36,551 nucleotides of DNA from Acidobacteriota bacterium (GTDB lineage: Bacteria > Acidobacteriota > Vicinamibacteria > Vicinamibacterales > UBA2999): positions 1 through 36,551 of the forward strand of contig JABFSA010000172.1 of the NCBI GenBank assembly GCA_013140775.1, written 5' to 3'. The notes beneath the pieces were generated by a model. That model worked only from the letters and a program-made list of their open reading frames with translations, did no database searches and was not told the DNA's origin. The translations under genes and the position numbers were made by a program. This document shows, in pieces, positions 8,232 to 17,087 of the stretch (the first letter of the stretch is position 1; every line of letters begins with the position of its first letter).

Positions 8232-10316
8232 TCAGTCTGTCGAAGGACCGGCCTGCAGGATGCGGTGGATGACGGCGCAGAGGTCGGTCGCGGAGTACGG
8301 CTTGCCCAGGAGGTGCCGGACGCCCGCGGCAGCCGCTTCCGTTTGGAGCTGATCAGTAATCAGACCAGACGCGAGCATGACGGGTAGATCCGGCCGCAGG
8401 CGGACGATCTCTCGCGCCAGGTCCACCCCCGAAGCGCGTGGCATGTTGTAGTCGGTCACAACGAGGTCGAACGCCTCCGGATTTGCCTGAACGGCGGCAA
8501 CCGCATCGGCGGCTCCCGTGAGCCCGGTCACTCGAAATCCATGGCGCTCCAGGATCCTGGTACCAAGGTTCACGAGCGCGAGCTCGTCATCGATGAACAG
8601 GATGTGCTGACCGCTTCCGCGCGGGAGACTCGCCGGTTTCGCCGCGGCATCCGGACTGGGGGGAGCTGAGGTGGCGGCTGGAAAGTACAACTCAAAGACC
8701 GTTCCCCGGCCCTGTGCACTGGCCGCTGTAATGGCGCCTCCCAGGTCCGCCATGATGCCGTGAACGACGGCAAGCCCCAGCCCGGTTCCCTGCCCGACCC
8801 CCTTGGTCGTAAAGAACGGCTCGAATACACGGTGGAGCGTCTCGGCGTCCATGCCCTTTCCCGTGTCGGTCACGAAGAGCCGGGCATAGCGGCCCGGTGC
8901 CAGGCCGGTGTTGCGTGGTACCGCGTTTTCCTCGATCGTCAGTCCATCGAGGACGAGATCGATGCGACCGCCCCGCCCGTCCATGGCATGCCAGGCGTTG
9001 GTGCAGAGATTGACGAGCACCTGGTGTACGGCATTCGGATGACAGAGAACGTCTGGTTCGGTCCCCATAAACGTGGTGACGAGTTCGACACCCGCGGGTA
9101 GAGTGGCGCGAAGCAGCAGAATGTCTTCTTCGATCGCCGAGCGCAGTTTCATCACGCGCTTTTCGATCGACTGCGGACGGCTGAACGCGAGAATCTGCTG
9201 AACCAGCGCCGTGGCGCGATCCACACCTCTGTGGATCTGTTCGAGGCTCTCCATGGCGGGATGATCGGAACCCACGTCCTTCTGCGCGAGAGTCAGGTTC
9301 CCCAGGATGACCGCCAGGATGTTGTTGAAGTCGTGTGCGATGCCACCGGCGAGAGTTCCAATGGCCTCCATCTTCTGCGCCTGGCTGAGACGGAGTTCGA
9401 GCGCCTGCCGCTCCGCCTCTCCCTTCTTGCGTCTTGTGATGTCGAACAGCGTGACGAGGAGAAGGTCCGAGTACGACCCGGTGAGCGCCGTCGCTCCCAC
9501 GATGACCGTTCGCTGAAGCCCGTCCTTGCAGTGAATGTTGACCTCGACCGGCTCGAAAGGCGCGTCGTTCTGTCGGGCCTTGTCGAGGCCGGCGAGCCAT
9601 GCATCGGCCACCGATTGGCGGTACGCGGGGTCAGGATAGGCCTTGGGCCACCAGTCTGTGAGGGTTGGAATGTCATCGACGGTGTACCCGAACGTCCGCG
9701 TGAACGCCGGATTGAGATACGTGATCCGTTGATCGGCGTCGTTCAGCGCACAGGGGACGGGAGACGCGTCGATCATGACGCGGAAACGCTCTTCGCTCGC
9801 GCGCCATGCCTGATCTGCCTGCCTCCGCTCCGTAATATCTCGTCCTTCCTTCACCAGCCAGGTCACGTGTCCGTGTTCGCCAAGTACGGGCTTGAGGGAG
9901 ACATCGATCACGCGCAGATCGCCACCACGGTTCATGTGCGTGGTTTCGAAGCGCACGAACTCACCGGCAGCCGCCCGTCGAATCGCGTCCTGCAGACGCT
10001 CCTGCTCGATCGGTGAGTGTGTCCACCAGGGCGTGTCCCAATACCGCTTGCCAAGAACCTGGTAGGCAGCGACACCAACGAAGGCCATGGCGGCCTGGTT
10101 GACCTCGAGCACGAGCCCTTCGGTATCGAGCAGAGCGATGAACTCGAACGTCTGATCGAACACCGCCCGGGCTTTGGCCTCGCTCAGCCGGAGCGCGGCC
10201 TCGACCTGCTGCCGCTCGCGGATCTGTATTTCCAACTCCGCGTTCAACCGCGTCAGAGCAGCGGAAGTCGCAAGCGCGTCCTTGTCGCGGCAGGTGTCAG
10301 GCGGTGACTGGGCCAT
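8232..10316 (-). CDS. PAS-PAS hybrid sensor histidine kinase with C-terminal receiver
   Basis: This 694-residue soluble sensor kinase has a short N-terminal coiled coil (about 20-50), two PAS domains (about 50-165, ending in EGRDITERRQ, and 170-297, ending in FDITRRKK), and a HisKA-type helix with GGIAHDFNNILAVILGN (phospho-acceptor His328). An HATPase_c domain follows, with the N box around CTNAWHAM (N440), DTGKGM and the GTGLGLAVVHG lid. A linker leads to a C-terminal REC domain with acidic pair D576/D577, phospho-acceptor D622 (VVTDYNMP) and K672. There are no membrane segments, so the signal is cytosolic. The HDFNN type often feeds NtrC-like or chemosensory-like regulators, but no partner with an output domain is adjacent. 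A decayed receiver-domain gene lies divergently upstream. Confidence 0.93.
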   Translation of the reverse strand: MAQSPPDTCRDKDALATSAALTRLNAELEIQIRERQQVEAALRLSEAKARAVFDQTFEFIALLDTEGLVLEVNQAAMAFVGVAAYQVLGKRYWDTPWWTHSPIEQERLQDAIRRAAAGEFVRFETTHMNRGGDLRVIDVSLKPVLGEHGHVTWLVKEGRDITERRQADQAWRASEERFRVMIDASPVPCALNDADQRITYLNPAFTRTFGYTVDDIPTLTDWWPKAYPDPAYRQSVADAWLAGLDKARQNDAPFEPVEVNIHCKDGLQRTVIVGATALTGSYSDLLLVTLFDITRRKKGEAERQALELRLSQAQKMEAIGTLAGGIAHDFNNILAVILGNLTLAQKDVGSDHPAMESLEQIHRGVDRATALVQQILAFSRPQSIEKRVMKLRSAIEEDILLLRATLPAGVELVTTFMGTEPDVLCHPNAVHQVLVNLCTNAWHAMDGRGGRIDLVLDGLTIEENAVPRNTGLAPGRYARLFVTDTGKGMDAETLHRVFEPFFTTKGVGQGTGLGLAVVHGIMADLGGAITAASAQGRGTVFELYFPAATSAPPSPDAAAKPASLPRGSGQHILFIDDELALVNLGTRILERHGFRVTGLTGAADAVAAVQANPEAFDLVVTDYNMPRASGVDLAREIVRLRPDLPVMLASGLITDQLQTEAAAAGVRHLLGKPYSATDLCAVIHRILQAGPSTD

Positions 10317-10474
10317 ACGTCGATGTCTGAACTGTTATCGGCGTGGCAGGCCCGCCAATCTACTGTGCCTTCCGGTGTCCTGATGGACGGACCGTCGGGC
10401 TGCCCGGTTCGGCATCGCACCCTTAAGAACCGTTTACTGTTGCCGATTCCCATTCGCAGGGCTCCACCGCGCGT

Positions 10475-10884
<410 letters not shown>

Positions 10885-10911
10885 CGGACCCGCCGCGTGC
10901 GAAGCGGCTGA

Positions 10912-10917
10912 TATACT
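10912..10917 (+). promoter_or_regulatory. Likely -10 box giving a leaderless pyrK transcript
   Basis: TATACT ends seven bases before the pyrK ATG at 10925. With normal -10 to start-site spacing, transcription would begin at or one base before that ATG, leaving no room for a ribosome binding site, and none is seen. No convincing -35 box is visible. Confidence 0.4.
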
Positions 10918-10924
10918 CCGATGA

Positions 10925-11731
10925 ATGCCCGTCGATGTCGAGGCACGGGTCATCTCCAACACGCGCCTCTCCCCTGATTACAACGTCATCGCCCTTGCCG
11001 CACCTGAAATCGCGCGTGCGGCGGCTCCCGGACAGTTCGTCATGGTCAAGCCGGCGCAGGCATCGGCGCCCCTTCTGCGACGCCCGTTCTCGGTTTTTGA
11101 AGTCCTCCGAACGAACGGCCGCATCGAAGGCCTGACGCTTCTCAGCAAGCGCATCGGCACCACCACGAACCTCCTGTTCAACGCAGCGGTCGGGGACGTG
11201 ATTTCCTGCCTCGGCCCGCTGGGCCGGCCCTTCGACCTCATCGATCCCCCGGCAGAAGCATGGATGGTCGCCGGCGGCGTGGGTCTTGCCCCTTTTGCGA
11301 CGCTCGCGGAAGCGCTTCAATCGCGCGGGATCAACGTCACCCTCATCTACGGTGCCAGAACCAGCCGAGAGCTGTTCTACCTCGACTGGTTTCGAACGCG
11401 AGGCGTGCGTGTACTTCTCGCCACCGAGGACGGGAGCTCGGGCGACCGTGGACGCGTCACCGTTCCACTCGAGCGCGAACTGCAGGCTGCTTCGGATCGA
11501 AACGTCATGGTCTACGCATGTGGCCCGGAGCCGATGCTGGAAGCCGTCGCCCATCTTGCCAGCCGGTACGGCAGGCCATCGCAGGTGTCGGTCGAGCGTG
11601 TGATGGGCTGCGGCCTCGGCGGCTGCTACAGCTGCGTGATCCCGGTTCGCAATGACAACGGCGGTCAGCACTACGTCAGGTCCTGCATTGCCGGACCGGT
11701 GTTCTCGGGCGAGGAGATTGTGTGGGACTGA
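10925..11731 (+). CDS. pyrK: Dihydroorotate dehydrogenase B, electron-transfer subunit
   Basis: This 268-residue iron-sulfur flavoprotein passes electrons from PyrD to NAD+. It has an N-terminal FAD-binding barrel with RRPFSVFE (52-59), an NAD-binding domain starting at WMVAGGVGLAPFATLAEAL and ending in YACGPEPMLEAV, and a C-terminal [2Fe-2S] cluster site with Cys229, Cys234, Cys237 and Cys254 (MGCGLGGCYSC...RSC). The gene overlaps pyrD by 10 bp, and their products form the heterotetramer of class 1B DHODH. A pyrK/pyrD system implies oxidation of dihydroorotate with NAD+ rather than quinone or fumarate. The ATG at 10925 sits just behind a -10 box, so initiation is probably leaderless. Confidence 0.94.
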   Translation: MPVDVEARVISNTRLSPDYNVIALAAPEIARAAAPGQFVMVKPAQASAPLLRRPFSVFEVLRTNGRIEGLTLLSKRIGTTTNLLFNAAVGDVISCLGPLGRPFDLIDPPAEAWMVAGGVGLAPFATLAEALQSRGINVTLIYGARTSRELFYLDWFRTRGVRVLLATEDGSSGDRGRVTVPLERELQAASDRNVMVYACGPEPMLEAVAHLASRYGRPSQVSVERVMGCGLGGCYSCVIPVRNDNGGQHYVRSCIAGPVFSGEEIVWD

Positions 11732-12657
11732 CAGATCTCTCCGTCAAGATCGGCTCACTCACCCTGGCCAACCCGCTCATCGCGGCCAGCGGCTGCTTCG
11801 GGTATGGCGTCGAATATGCCGGCGTCGTGGACTTGTCACACCTGGGCGGCGTAGCGGTCAAGGGTCTCTTCCTGACCGAACGACAGGGCCATCCTCCAGA
11901 ACGCATCGTCGAAACCCCGGCGGGAATGCTCAATGCCATCGGGCTTCAGGGCATCGGGGTGCATCGCTTCATCAAGGAGAAGCTTCCCGAGCTTCGCGAA
12001 CGGCGCGCGACGGTCATCGTGAACATCTGCGGATCGACGCTCGACGAGTATGTCGAGCTGTCGCGAATCCTGTCTGACGCCGAAGGCGTGGCGGCGATCG
12101 AGCTGAACATTTCGTGTCCCAACATCAAGGAAGGTGGCATCACGTTCGGATGCAGCCTCCACGGGACGTTCGACGTCGTCAGCGCCGTGAGAAAGGTCAC
12201 ACGGCTGCCGATCATCCCGAAACTGACACCGAACGTGACTGACGTCGCGTCGTTTGCCAAGGCGTCGGAGGACGCGGGAGCCGACGCGGTCTCACTCGTG
12301 AACACGTTCCTGGCAATGGCCATCGACGTTGAAACACGCCGGCCGAAACTGTCCAACATCGTCGGCGGGTTGAGCGGTCCTGCAATCAGACCCATCGCGG
12401 TGAGGATGGTGTACGACTGCCATCGAGCGGTGAAGATTCCCGTCATCGGCATGGGCGGGATCGCGTCGGCGAAGGACGTGCTGGAGTTCATGATCGCCGG
12501 AGCCTCAGCCGTACAGGTAGGCACGGCCAACTTCGCGGATCCGTTCATCTGGTCCAAACTGCTCGACGGCATCACCGAGTATCTGAATCGCCATCACATT
12601 CCACGCGTCTCGGACCTGACAGGCACAGTGGACACGGGTGTACATGCAGCGCATTGA
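11722..12657 (+). CDS. pyrD: Dihydroorotate dehydrogenase B, catalytic subunit
   Basis: This 311-residue FMN enzyme of class 1B oxidises dihydroorotate to orotate. The catalytic Cys132 is in ELNISCPNIKEGG; class 2 enzymes have Ser at this position. The FMN/phosphate-binding end is clear: IPVIGMGGIASAKDVLEF and AGASAVQVGTANF. NTFLAMAIDVETRRP near 195-210 is also characteristic of PyrD-B. Translation starts with GTG at 11722, inside the last codons of pyrK, so the two subunits are co-translated. It overlaps the start of pyrF, making pyrK-pyrD-pyrF a compact operon. Confidence 0.95.
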   Translation: MGLTDLSVKIGSLTLANPLIAASGCFGYGVEYAGVVDLSHLGGVAVKGLFLTERQGHPPERIVETPAGMLNAIGLQGIGVHRFIKEKLPELRERRATVIVNICGSTLDEYVELSRILSDAEGVAAIELNISCPNIKEGGITFGCSLHGTFDVVSAVRKVTRLPIIPKLTPNVTDVASFAKASEDAGADAVSLVNTFLAMAIDVETRRPKLSNIVGGLSGPAIRPIAVRMVYDCHRAVKIPVIGMGGIASAKDVLEFMIAGASAVQVGTANFADPFIWSKLLDGITEYLNRHHIPRVSDLTGTVDTGVHAAH

Positions 12658-13378
12658 TGAACTGCTCGTCGCTTTGGATGTGAACACCGGGACTCAGGCG
12701 CTGGAACTTGCCACCGCGCTCGACGGCATCGCAGGCGGGTTCAAGATCGGCAGCCGGCTCTTCACGCTCGAGGGTCCCCAGCTCGTCCGCACGCTGTCCG
12801 CGCGCGGGGCTCGCGTGTTTCTCGACCTGAAGTTTCACGACATTCCCAACACGGTGGCGCAGGCCGTGGAATCGGCCGTGCAGACTGGAGCCTGGATGAT
12901 CAACGTCCACGCGTCCGGCGGGGTGCCAATGATGCAGGCGGCGGCCAAGGCTGGCCGGGAGACGGCTCAGCGCATCGGCGCTCCGGCTCCGCTCCTCATC
13001 GGCGTCACCGTCCTCACCAGCATGGATGCCGTAACGCTTCAGCAGACCGGCGTCGAACGCCCGCTCGCCGATCACGTCGTCGATCTGGCCATCCTGGCTC
13101 GCACAGCTGGACTTGATGGTGTTGTGGCGTCCCCTCAGGAAACCGCGGCGATCAGGAAGGCGTGCGGGAAAGACTTCCTCATCGTGACGCCAGGAATCCG
13201 TGGTGCGTCGGCGGGTGCAGACAAGAACGATCAGATGCGGACGATGGGACCGGCTGAGGCCGTGCGGGCGGGCGCCAGCTACATCGTGGTCGGGCGGCCC
13301 ATCATTGCCGCATCAGATCCGCGGCGCGCAGCCGAAGCGATCGTGAAAGAGCTCAGCGAAGGACTTCTCACCACCTGA
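12644..13378 (+). CDS. pyrF: Orotidine 5'-phosphate decarboxylase
   Basis: This 244-residue OMP decarboxylase makes UMP, the last step of the pathway. The catalytic D-x-K-x-x-D triad is intact in FLDLKFHDIPNTV (D61, K63, D66 counted from the ATG at 12644). The C-terminus carries the phosphate-binding TPGIRG and GASYIVVGRPI motifs. The length and motifs fit the bacterial group I family. A GTG two codons upstream (12638) is possible but the ATG is preferred; either way it overlaps the pyrD end by 14-20 bp. It is followed, tail to tail with a 5-bp gap, by the methyltransferase gene on the other strand, and no terminator hairpin is apparent between them. Confidence 0.95.
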   Translation: MQRIDELLVALDVNTGTQALELATALDGIAGGFKIGSRLFTLEGPQLVRTLSARGARVFLDLKFHDIPNTVAQAVESAVQTGAWMINVHASGGVPMMQAAAKAGRETAQRIGAPAPLLIGVTVLTSMDAVTLQQTGVERPLADHVVDLAILARTAGLDGVVASPQETAAIRKACGKDFLIVTPGIRGASAGADKNDQMRTMGPAEAVRAGASYIVVGRPIIAASDPRRAAEAIVKELSEGLLTT

Positions 13379-13383
13379 TCCCG

Positions 13384-14094
13384 TCACGGCCATGCGTGGA
13401 CCACCGCATGGCGGACGAGCGATCGTCCGTTGCGCCGCCTCAGCGGAAGATTGCGCGTCTTCAGCTCGACGCGGCTGAATCCAGCCCGCAGACACATCAG
13501 TTTCAGGCACGCGATATTCGGCAGCCACCACGCGGTTTTTGAGTCGGTGCCCACGAGCGTGGCCAGTGGCTTTCGAATGACGTAGCTCAGGATGTGCTCG
13601 GCTCGTCCAATCGGATTGGCGATGACACAGACTCCGTCCGGCGCCATGACCTTCCTGACCTTGCTCAGGACGCCCATGGGATCGGCCAGATGAATCAAGA
13701 GCGACCCCACGAACGCGAGGTCGTATCCCGTTCCAACGGTTTCCGGCGAGATATCCGCAACGTCCAGCCACAACGGCTTCACCGCGGACTTCAGGAGCGC
13801 GTGAGGTAGGAAGAAGTCGAGACGGCCGACATCCGCACCAGCGTCACCCTGGTCCAGGCCCACGACGTTCTTTTGACGATCGGGTGGTAAATCGATTGCG
13901 ACCACCGATTGGGCGCCAGCCCTCTCGAAATGGAAACTGAAGAACCCGCTCGCGCGACCGACGTCCAGTACGGATTTTCCACGCACGTCTGGAAAACCAT
14001 ACGCATTCACGAAGGGTCGGTGATCGTAACGACCTGGGAGTGTCAGGCCTTCGCGGATGTCGATGGTGTGGTAGAACCGCACGCGCCGCGACAA
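13384..14094 (-). CDS. Class I SAM methyltransferase, CmoB/Methyltransf_9-like; start uncertain
   Basis: At least 236 residues are coded. The FYHTIDIREGLTLPGRYDH lead-in and GKSVLDVGRASGFFSFHFERAG (SAM motif I, with Arg where Cys or Ser is usual) resemble CmoB-like methyltransferases that act on small molecules or sugars. Motif II/III is seen as YDLAFVGSLLIHLADPMGVL. The substrate is unknown. The start is odd: TTG at 14094 is the first usable codon, yet the frame remains open and protein-like upstream (SIEQLYALPDEQLVAL), without any ATG or GTG, as far as the stop codon of pal. The true start may be a rare codon further up, or the gene may have lost its 5' end. A strong terminator for pal lies just upstream. 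Confidence 0.75.
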   Translation of the reverse strand: MSRRVRFYHTIDIREGLTLPGRYDHRPFVNAYGFPDVRGKSVLDVGRASGFFSFHFERAGAQSVVAIDLPPDRQKNVVGLDQGDAGADVGRLDFFLPHALLKSAVKPLWLDVADISPETVGTGYDLAFVGSLLIHLADPMGVLSKVRKVMAPDGVCVIANPIGRAEHILSYVIRKPLATLVGTDSKTAWWLPNIACLKLMCLRAGFSRVELKTRNLPLRRRNGRSLVRHAVVHAWP

Positions 14095-14201
14095 GGCGAC
14101 GAGCTGTTCGTCTGGCAGCGCGTAGAGTTGCTCGATTGACTGGATGTCGGAGGGCTTCGGGGACTTCGCCAGGTGCGTGACGCCCTTTGGAAGGTCTTGC
14201 G

Positions 14202-14243
14202 AAAAAGGGGCGGACCCGGGTGGACCCGAGCGGACCCGCCCCC
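14202..14243 (-). terminator. Rho-independent terminator after pal
   Basis: On the minus strand, GGGGCGG (14242-14236) pairs with CCGCCCC (14213-14207). An inner CGGGT/ACCCG stem extends the hairpin, and five T residues (14206-14202) follow. It begins about ten bases after the pal stop codon, so it should end the Pal transcript and separate it from the methyltransferase gene downstream. Confidence 0.75.
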
Positions 14244-14253
14244 TTCGATAGTG

Positions 14254-14763
14254 CTACTTGGCGGTGAAGACGAAATGTCCGCGCCGGTTTCTCTGGAAAC
14301 AGGCCTCGGTCTCCTCGCTGCAGAGCGGCGTCTCTTCGCCTTTGCTGACAGCGAGCAGACGATCCGGTGCGATGCCGAGGCTCACGAGATAGTCCCTGAT
14401 GGCGCCCGCGCGGCGGCCACCGAGTGACAGGTTGTATTCAGCAGTGCCACGCGCGTCCGCATGTCCTTCAATCGACACGCGCGTTGTCGTCCAGCGACGC
14501 AGGTAGTCCGCGTTCCGCTGAAGGACCGGCCGCTGGTCTTCTCTGATCGTTGACATGTCGTAGTCGAAGAAGACGTCGGCCAGCGGCATCTCCGCGTTCA
14601 GTTCTGCCAGCGTCTTACGCTGGAAGATCTCGTCTTCGGTCAGCGGCTTCGGCGGTGGTGCAGGAGCCGGTGCCGGAGGCGGAATCCTTCTGTTGCAACC
14701 CGCGATGACCACGAGCAACAGCAGCGCGGCGGTGGAGAGCCATACCGAACGGCGCAGTTTCAT
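14254..14763 (-). CDS. pal: Peptidoglycan-associated lipoprotein (Pal/OmpA domain)
   Basis: This 169-residue lipoprotein has a signal peptide MKLRRSVWLSTAALLLLVV and lipobox IAGC, with Cys23 as the lipidated residue. A proline/alanine-rich linker (28-40) follows, then an OmpA-like peptidoglycan-binding domain with FFDYDMSTI, EGHADARGTAEYNLSLGGRRA and a final ending NRRGHFVFTAK. It anchors the outer membrane to peptidoglycan by binding diaminopimelate. The usual tolB/ybgF neighbours are absent here. Asn at position +2 after the lipidated Cys is compatible with outer-membrane sorting. ATG at 14763 is preceded on the minus strand by an AGGAGA-like site. A clear terminator follows the gene. Confidence 0.92.
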   Translation of the reverse strand: MKLRRSVWLSTAALLLLVVIAGCNRRIPPPAPAPAPPPKPLTEDEIFQRKTLAELNAEMPLADVFFDYDMSTIREDQRPVLQRNADYLRRWTTTRVSIEGHADARGTAEYNLSLGGRRAGAIRDYLVSLGIAPDRLLAVSKGEETPLCSEETEACFQRNRRGHFVFTAK

Positions 14764-14831
14764 CAGCGAATTCTCCTGCGTTTCCTTGCGTTAGATTCCG
14801 AGTGGGAGCTTACGTCCTGATCGATCTCGTG

Positions 14832-17087
14832 TCAATCAACGCGAATTTGATCGAGACGCGTTTCGAACAGTCGCAGCCCAAGATGTCGTTCGTCCGAGGT
14901 ACCTTCCGCTGGTCCTGGCAGGTACACAGGATCTGTTTCGATCACGATCGCACCGTCGGCGCGTGAAAGATCCTCGGCGGGCACGGTCATCGTCCACTCG
15001 AAATCTGCATCTGGTTGAAACTGTCCGATGACATGTCCGCCGACCGACACACGCACCGTTGGAGGAGCGTCGAGATACCGCAGTGGTGACTCTCCACGCA
15101 TGCTCAAACGAAGCGCGCTCGCAGCCCCGCTGACCCGTAATATCGACCGCTCGCTGCTCCACCGCCACTGCCTGCCCGACGGGGCGTCGTATTCGGCCTC
15201 GTGCCATCCCTCCTCGAAGGCGTACAGGAACTGATTCGCAGGCTGGATATCAAACTGCCGCACCGCCACCGCGGCCCGACGACCGTCTCCACCCCGTGGC
15301 CGGGAGGTGATGGTCAGCCTCGCATACGCCCCAGGCCCGTCGGCGACGCCAAGCGGTAAGTTCAAGAACCTCAAAAAGTTACGCTGCACGACGGTCAGCG
15401 TCCACGAGTCGGCTATCTGCCCGTCAAGAGCCAGCTCGAACTCCGCGTCTGGATCCCCGGGATTACCCAGATGGCGGCCACCCACGGCCAGGTGCAATGG
15501 CCCAGGACGCCGGCGCACCCAGGCCTCGATGGGCCGGGAATCCGGACCGGTGCCCGTCGCGAACGCGAGACCACCCGCCTCCGGCGTCAACGACCAACCC
15601 TCTCCGACGAACCACCCGGGCGGGTTGATGCGGTACCAGTTTGCGCCCAACGGACGCGATCCGCCCAGCTCACGACGATCGGCAACAGCCCAGGAGTATC
15701 GATCGACGTCGAGCATGGCCTGTGGATCGATCAACGCCATATCCGATCGCCGTGGGTCCGCGAGAAACCACACCGGAAGAGTTCCACCCTCCTTCCAGTA
15801 CGTGGCCGGGCCAAGCCACTCGTACTGCCGACGTGGTTCGACCGCTGACGGCAGTGGTCTCGCCTGCAGCGCGCGCCACAGACTGTAATGGGAATAGATT
15901 CCAGCCGGCTTCGCCGTTTGCGCGTGCGCCATGGCATCGATCGCACGAAACGCCGGATGCGCCTGCTTGCCGTAGTCGATGCCCAAAGGGATCGACACGA
16001 AGAGCACAGCCGCGAGCAGGGGGACCCCGGCAATGTTCGCGAATCGTCCGGTGGATGCGATCGCGAACGCCGCGAGCCACGCCACGGGCACCAGTGTCGG
16101 GAGCGCATAACGGACGGTGAGCGTCTCCTGAAACAGCAAGTGAAACGCGGTGTACGGACCGAATGCGATCAGCAGAAGCGCAGCGGCGCGGCGGTCTCGC
16201 AAGAGCGCCACGCCGGAACCGATCGCCGCCACGATCGTGACCACTGCCGCGAGCGCATCCGAACCCCAGGGCAGAGCGAACGTTTCATAGAGCGTGAATG
16301 CCAGCCGCCTCGGTGTGGGGTCGAGCCACAGCATGTTCACCCACGCGAAGTCCTCCCCCGCCTGAGTACCCAGGGCCGCGAGGTACCCCGAGAGGCCCCC
16401 GCTGTCGAGCACCATCGGCACAGCCCACGCAAGCCCACTGGCCACAACCGCGGCAATGGGACGTGTGAGCAGCCATCCCACACCGGCTCCACGTTGATGA
16501 ACGATCGCGAGAAGGAAGAGCGGAGCCGTCAGCCAGGCGGTCTGAACTCGAATCCCCACCGCGAGACCACTGACGACAGCGCCGTAGATGAAACGACGAC
16601 GATCGGTGCGCCCTTGCAGAAGAAGCACCTGGGCGACGAGCGCCATCGCCAGACCAGGCAGGTCGCTCATTGGCCGAAGACCGGACAACCAGAACAGCGG
16701 AGATGCCGCCAGCAGGGCGGTAGCCCACAGGTTGGCAGTACGACGCTCAGGCGCCACCAGCGTGAAGAGTTCCGCTGCGGCGACGATTGCGACCACACCA
16801 GCGAGAAGCGACCATAGGCCGAGCGTCAGAGCTTCGGCGGTGACCTGTTCGAGTCCGGGTCTCACGGCTGTGACGCCCGCGAGCAGCAAGCGGCCGAGCG
16901 CTATATATACCGGTGAGCCTGGGGGGTGTGGCTGATGCTTCGCGGGATCGAAGTCGCGAAGGCCAAGAGCGAAATTGATCGAATCGATGTCCTCGAGCGA
17001 CGGCGCGACGTAGGCTGCGTGCGCCGCAAAGGACAGGGCCGCGAGGACGTAGGCGATTCTACGCGGGCCTGAGACGGACACCTTCAT
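14832..17087 (-). CDS. Polytopic glycosyltransferase-like protein (GT-C/DUF2723-type) with C-terminal beta-rich domain
   Basis: This 751-residue protein has an N-terminal half with about ten hydrophobic segments. It begins with the GT-C signature region PSLEDIDSINFALGLRDFD, with acidic residues in the first periplasmic loop, followed by HQPHPPGSPVYIALGRLLL. It resembles lipid-linked-sugar-dependent mannosyl- or arabinosyltransferases. From about residue 450 the sequence becomes soluble and beta-rich (WYRINPPGWFVGEGWSLTPE, two similar WTLTV/WTMTV strands), probably a periplasmic carbohydrate-recognition domain. It starts inside the larE stop region (29 bp overlap). Donor and acceptor are unknown; glycan transfer in the periplasm is an inference from the fold. 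Confidence 0.75.
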   Translation of the reverse strand: MKVSVSGPRRIAYVLAALSFAAHAAYVAPSLEDIDSINFALGLRDFDPAKHQPHPPGSPVYIALGRLLLAGVTAVRPGLEQVTAEALTLGLWSLLAGVVAIVAAAELFTLVAPERRTANLWATALLAASPLFWLSGLRPMSDLPGLAMALVAQVLLLQGRTDRRRFIYGAVVSGLAVGIRVQTAWLTAPLFLLAIVHQRGAGVGWLLTRPIAAVVASGLAWAVPMVLDSGGLSGYLAALGTQAGEDFAWVNMLWLDPTPRRLAFTLYETFALPWGSDALAAVVTIVAAIGSGVALLRDRRAAALLLIAFGPYTAFHLLFQETLTVRYALPTLVPVAWLAAFAIASTGRFANIAGVPLLAAVLFVSIPLGIDYGKQAHPAFRAIDAMAHAQTAKPAGIYSHYSLWRALQARPLPSAVEPRRQYEWLGPATYWKEGGTLPVWFLADPRRSDMALIDPQAMLDVDRYSWAVADRRELGGSRPLGANWYRINPPGWFVGEGWSLTPEAGGLAFATGTGPDSRPIEAWVRRRPGPLHLAVGGRHLGNPGDPDAEFELALDGQIADSWTLTVVQRNFLRFLNLPLGVADGPGAYARLTITSRPRGGDGRRAAVAVRQFDIQPANQFLYAFEEGWHEAEYDAPSGRQWRWSSERSILRVSGAASALRLSMRGESPLRYLDAPPTVRVSVGGHVIGQFQPDADFEWTMTVPAEDLSRADGAIVIETDPVYLPGPAEGTSDERHLGLRLFETRLDQIRVD

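Noticed and set aside
15888..16817. 309-codon plus-strand frame rich in Arg and Glu
   Set aside because: Antisense to the membrane glycosyltransferase-like gene; no domain.
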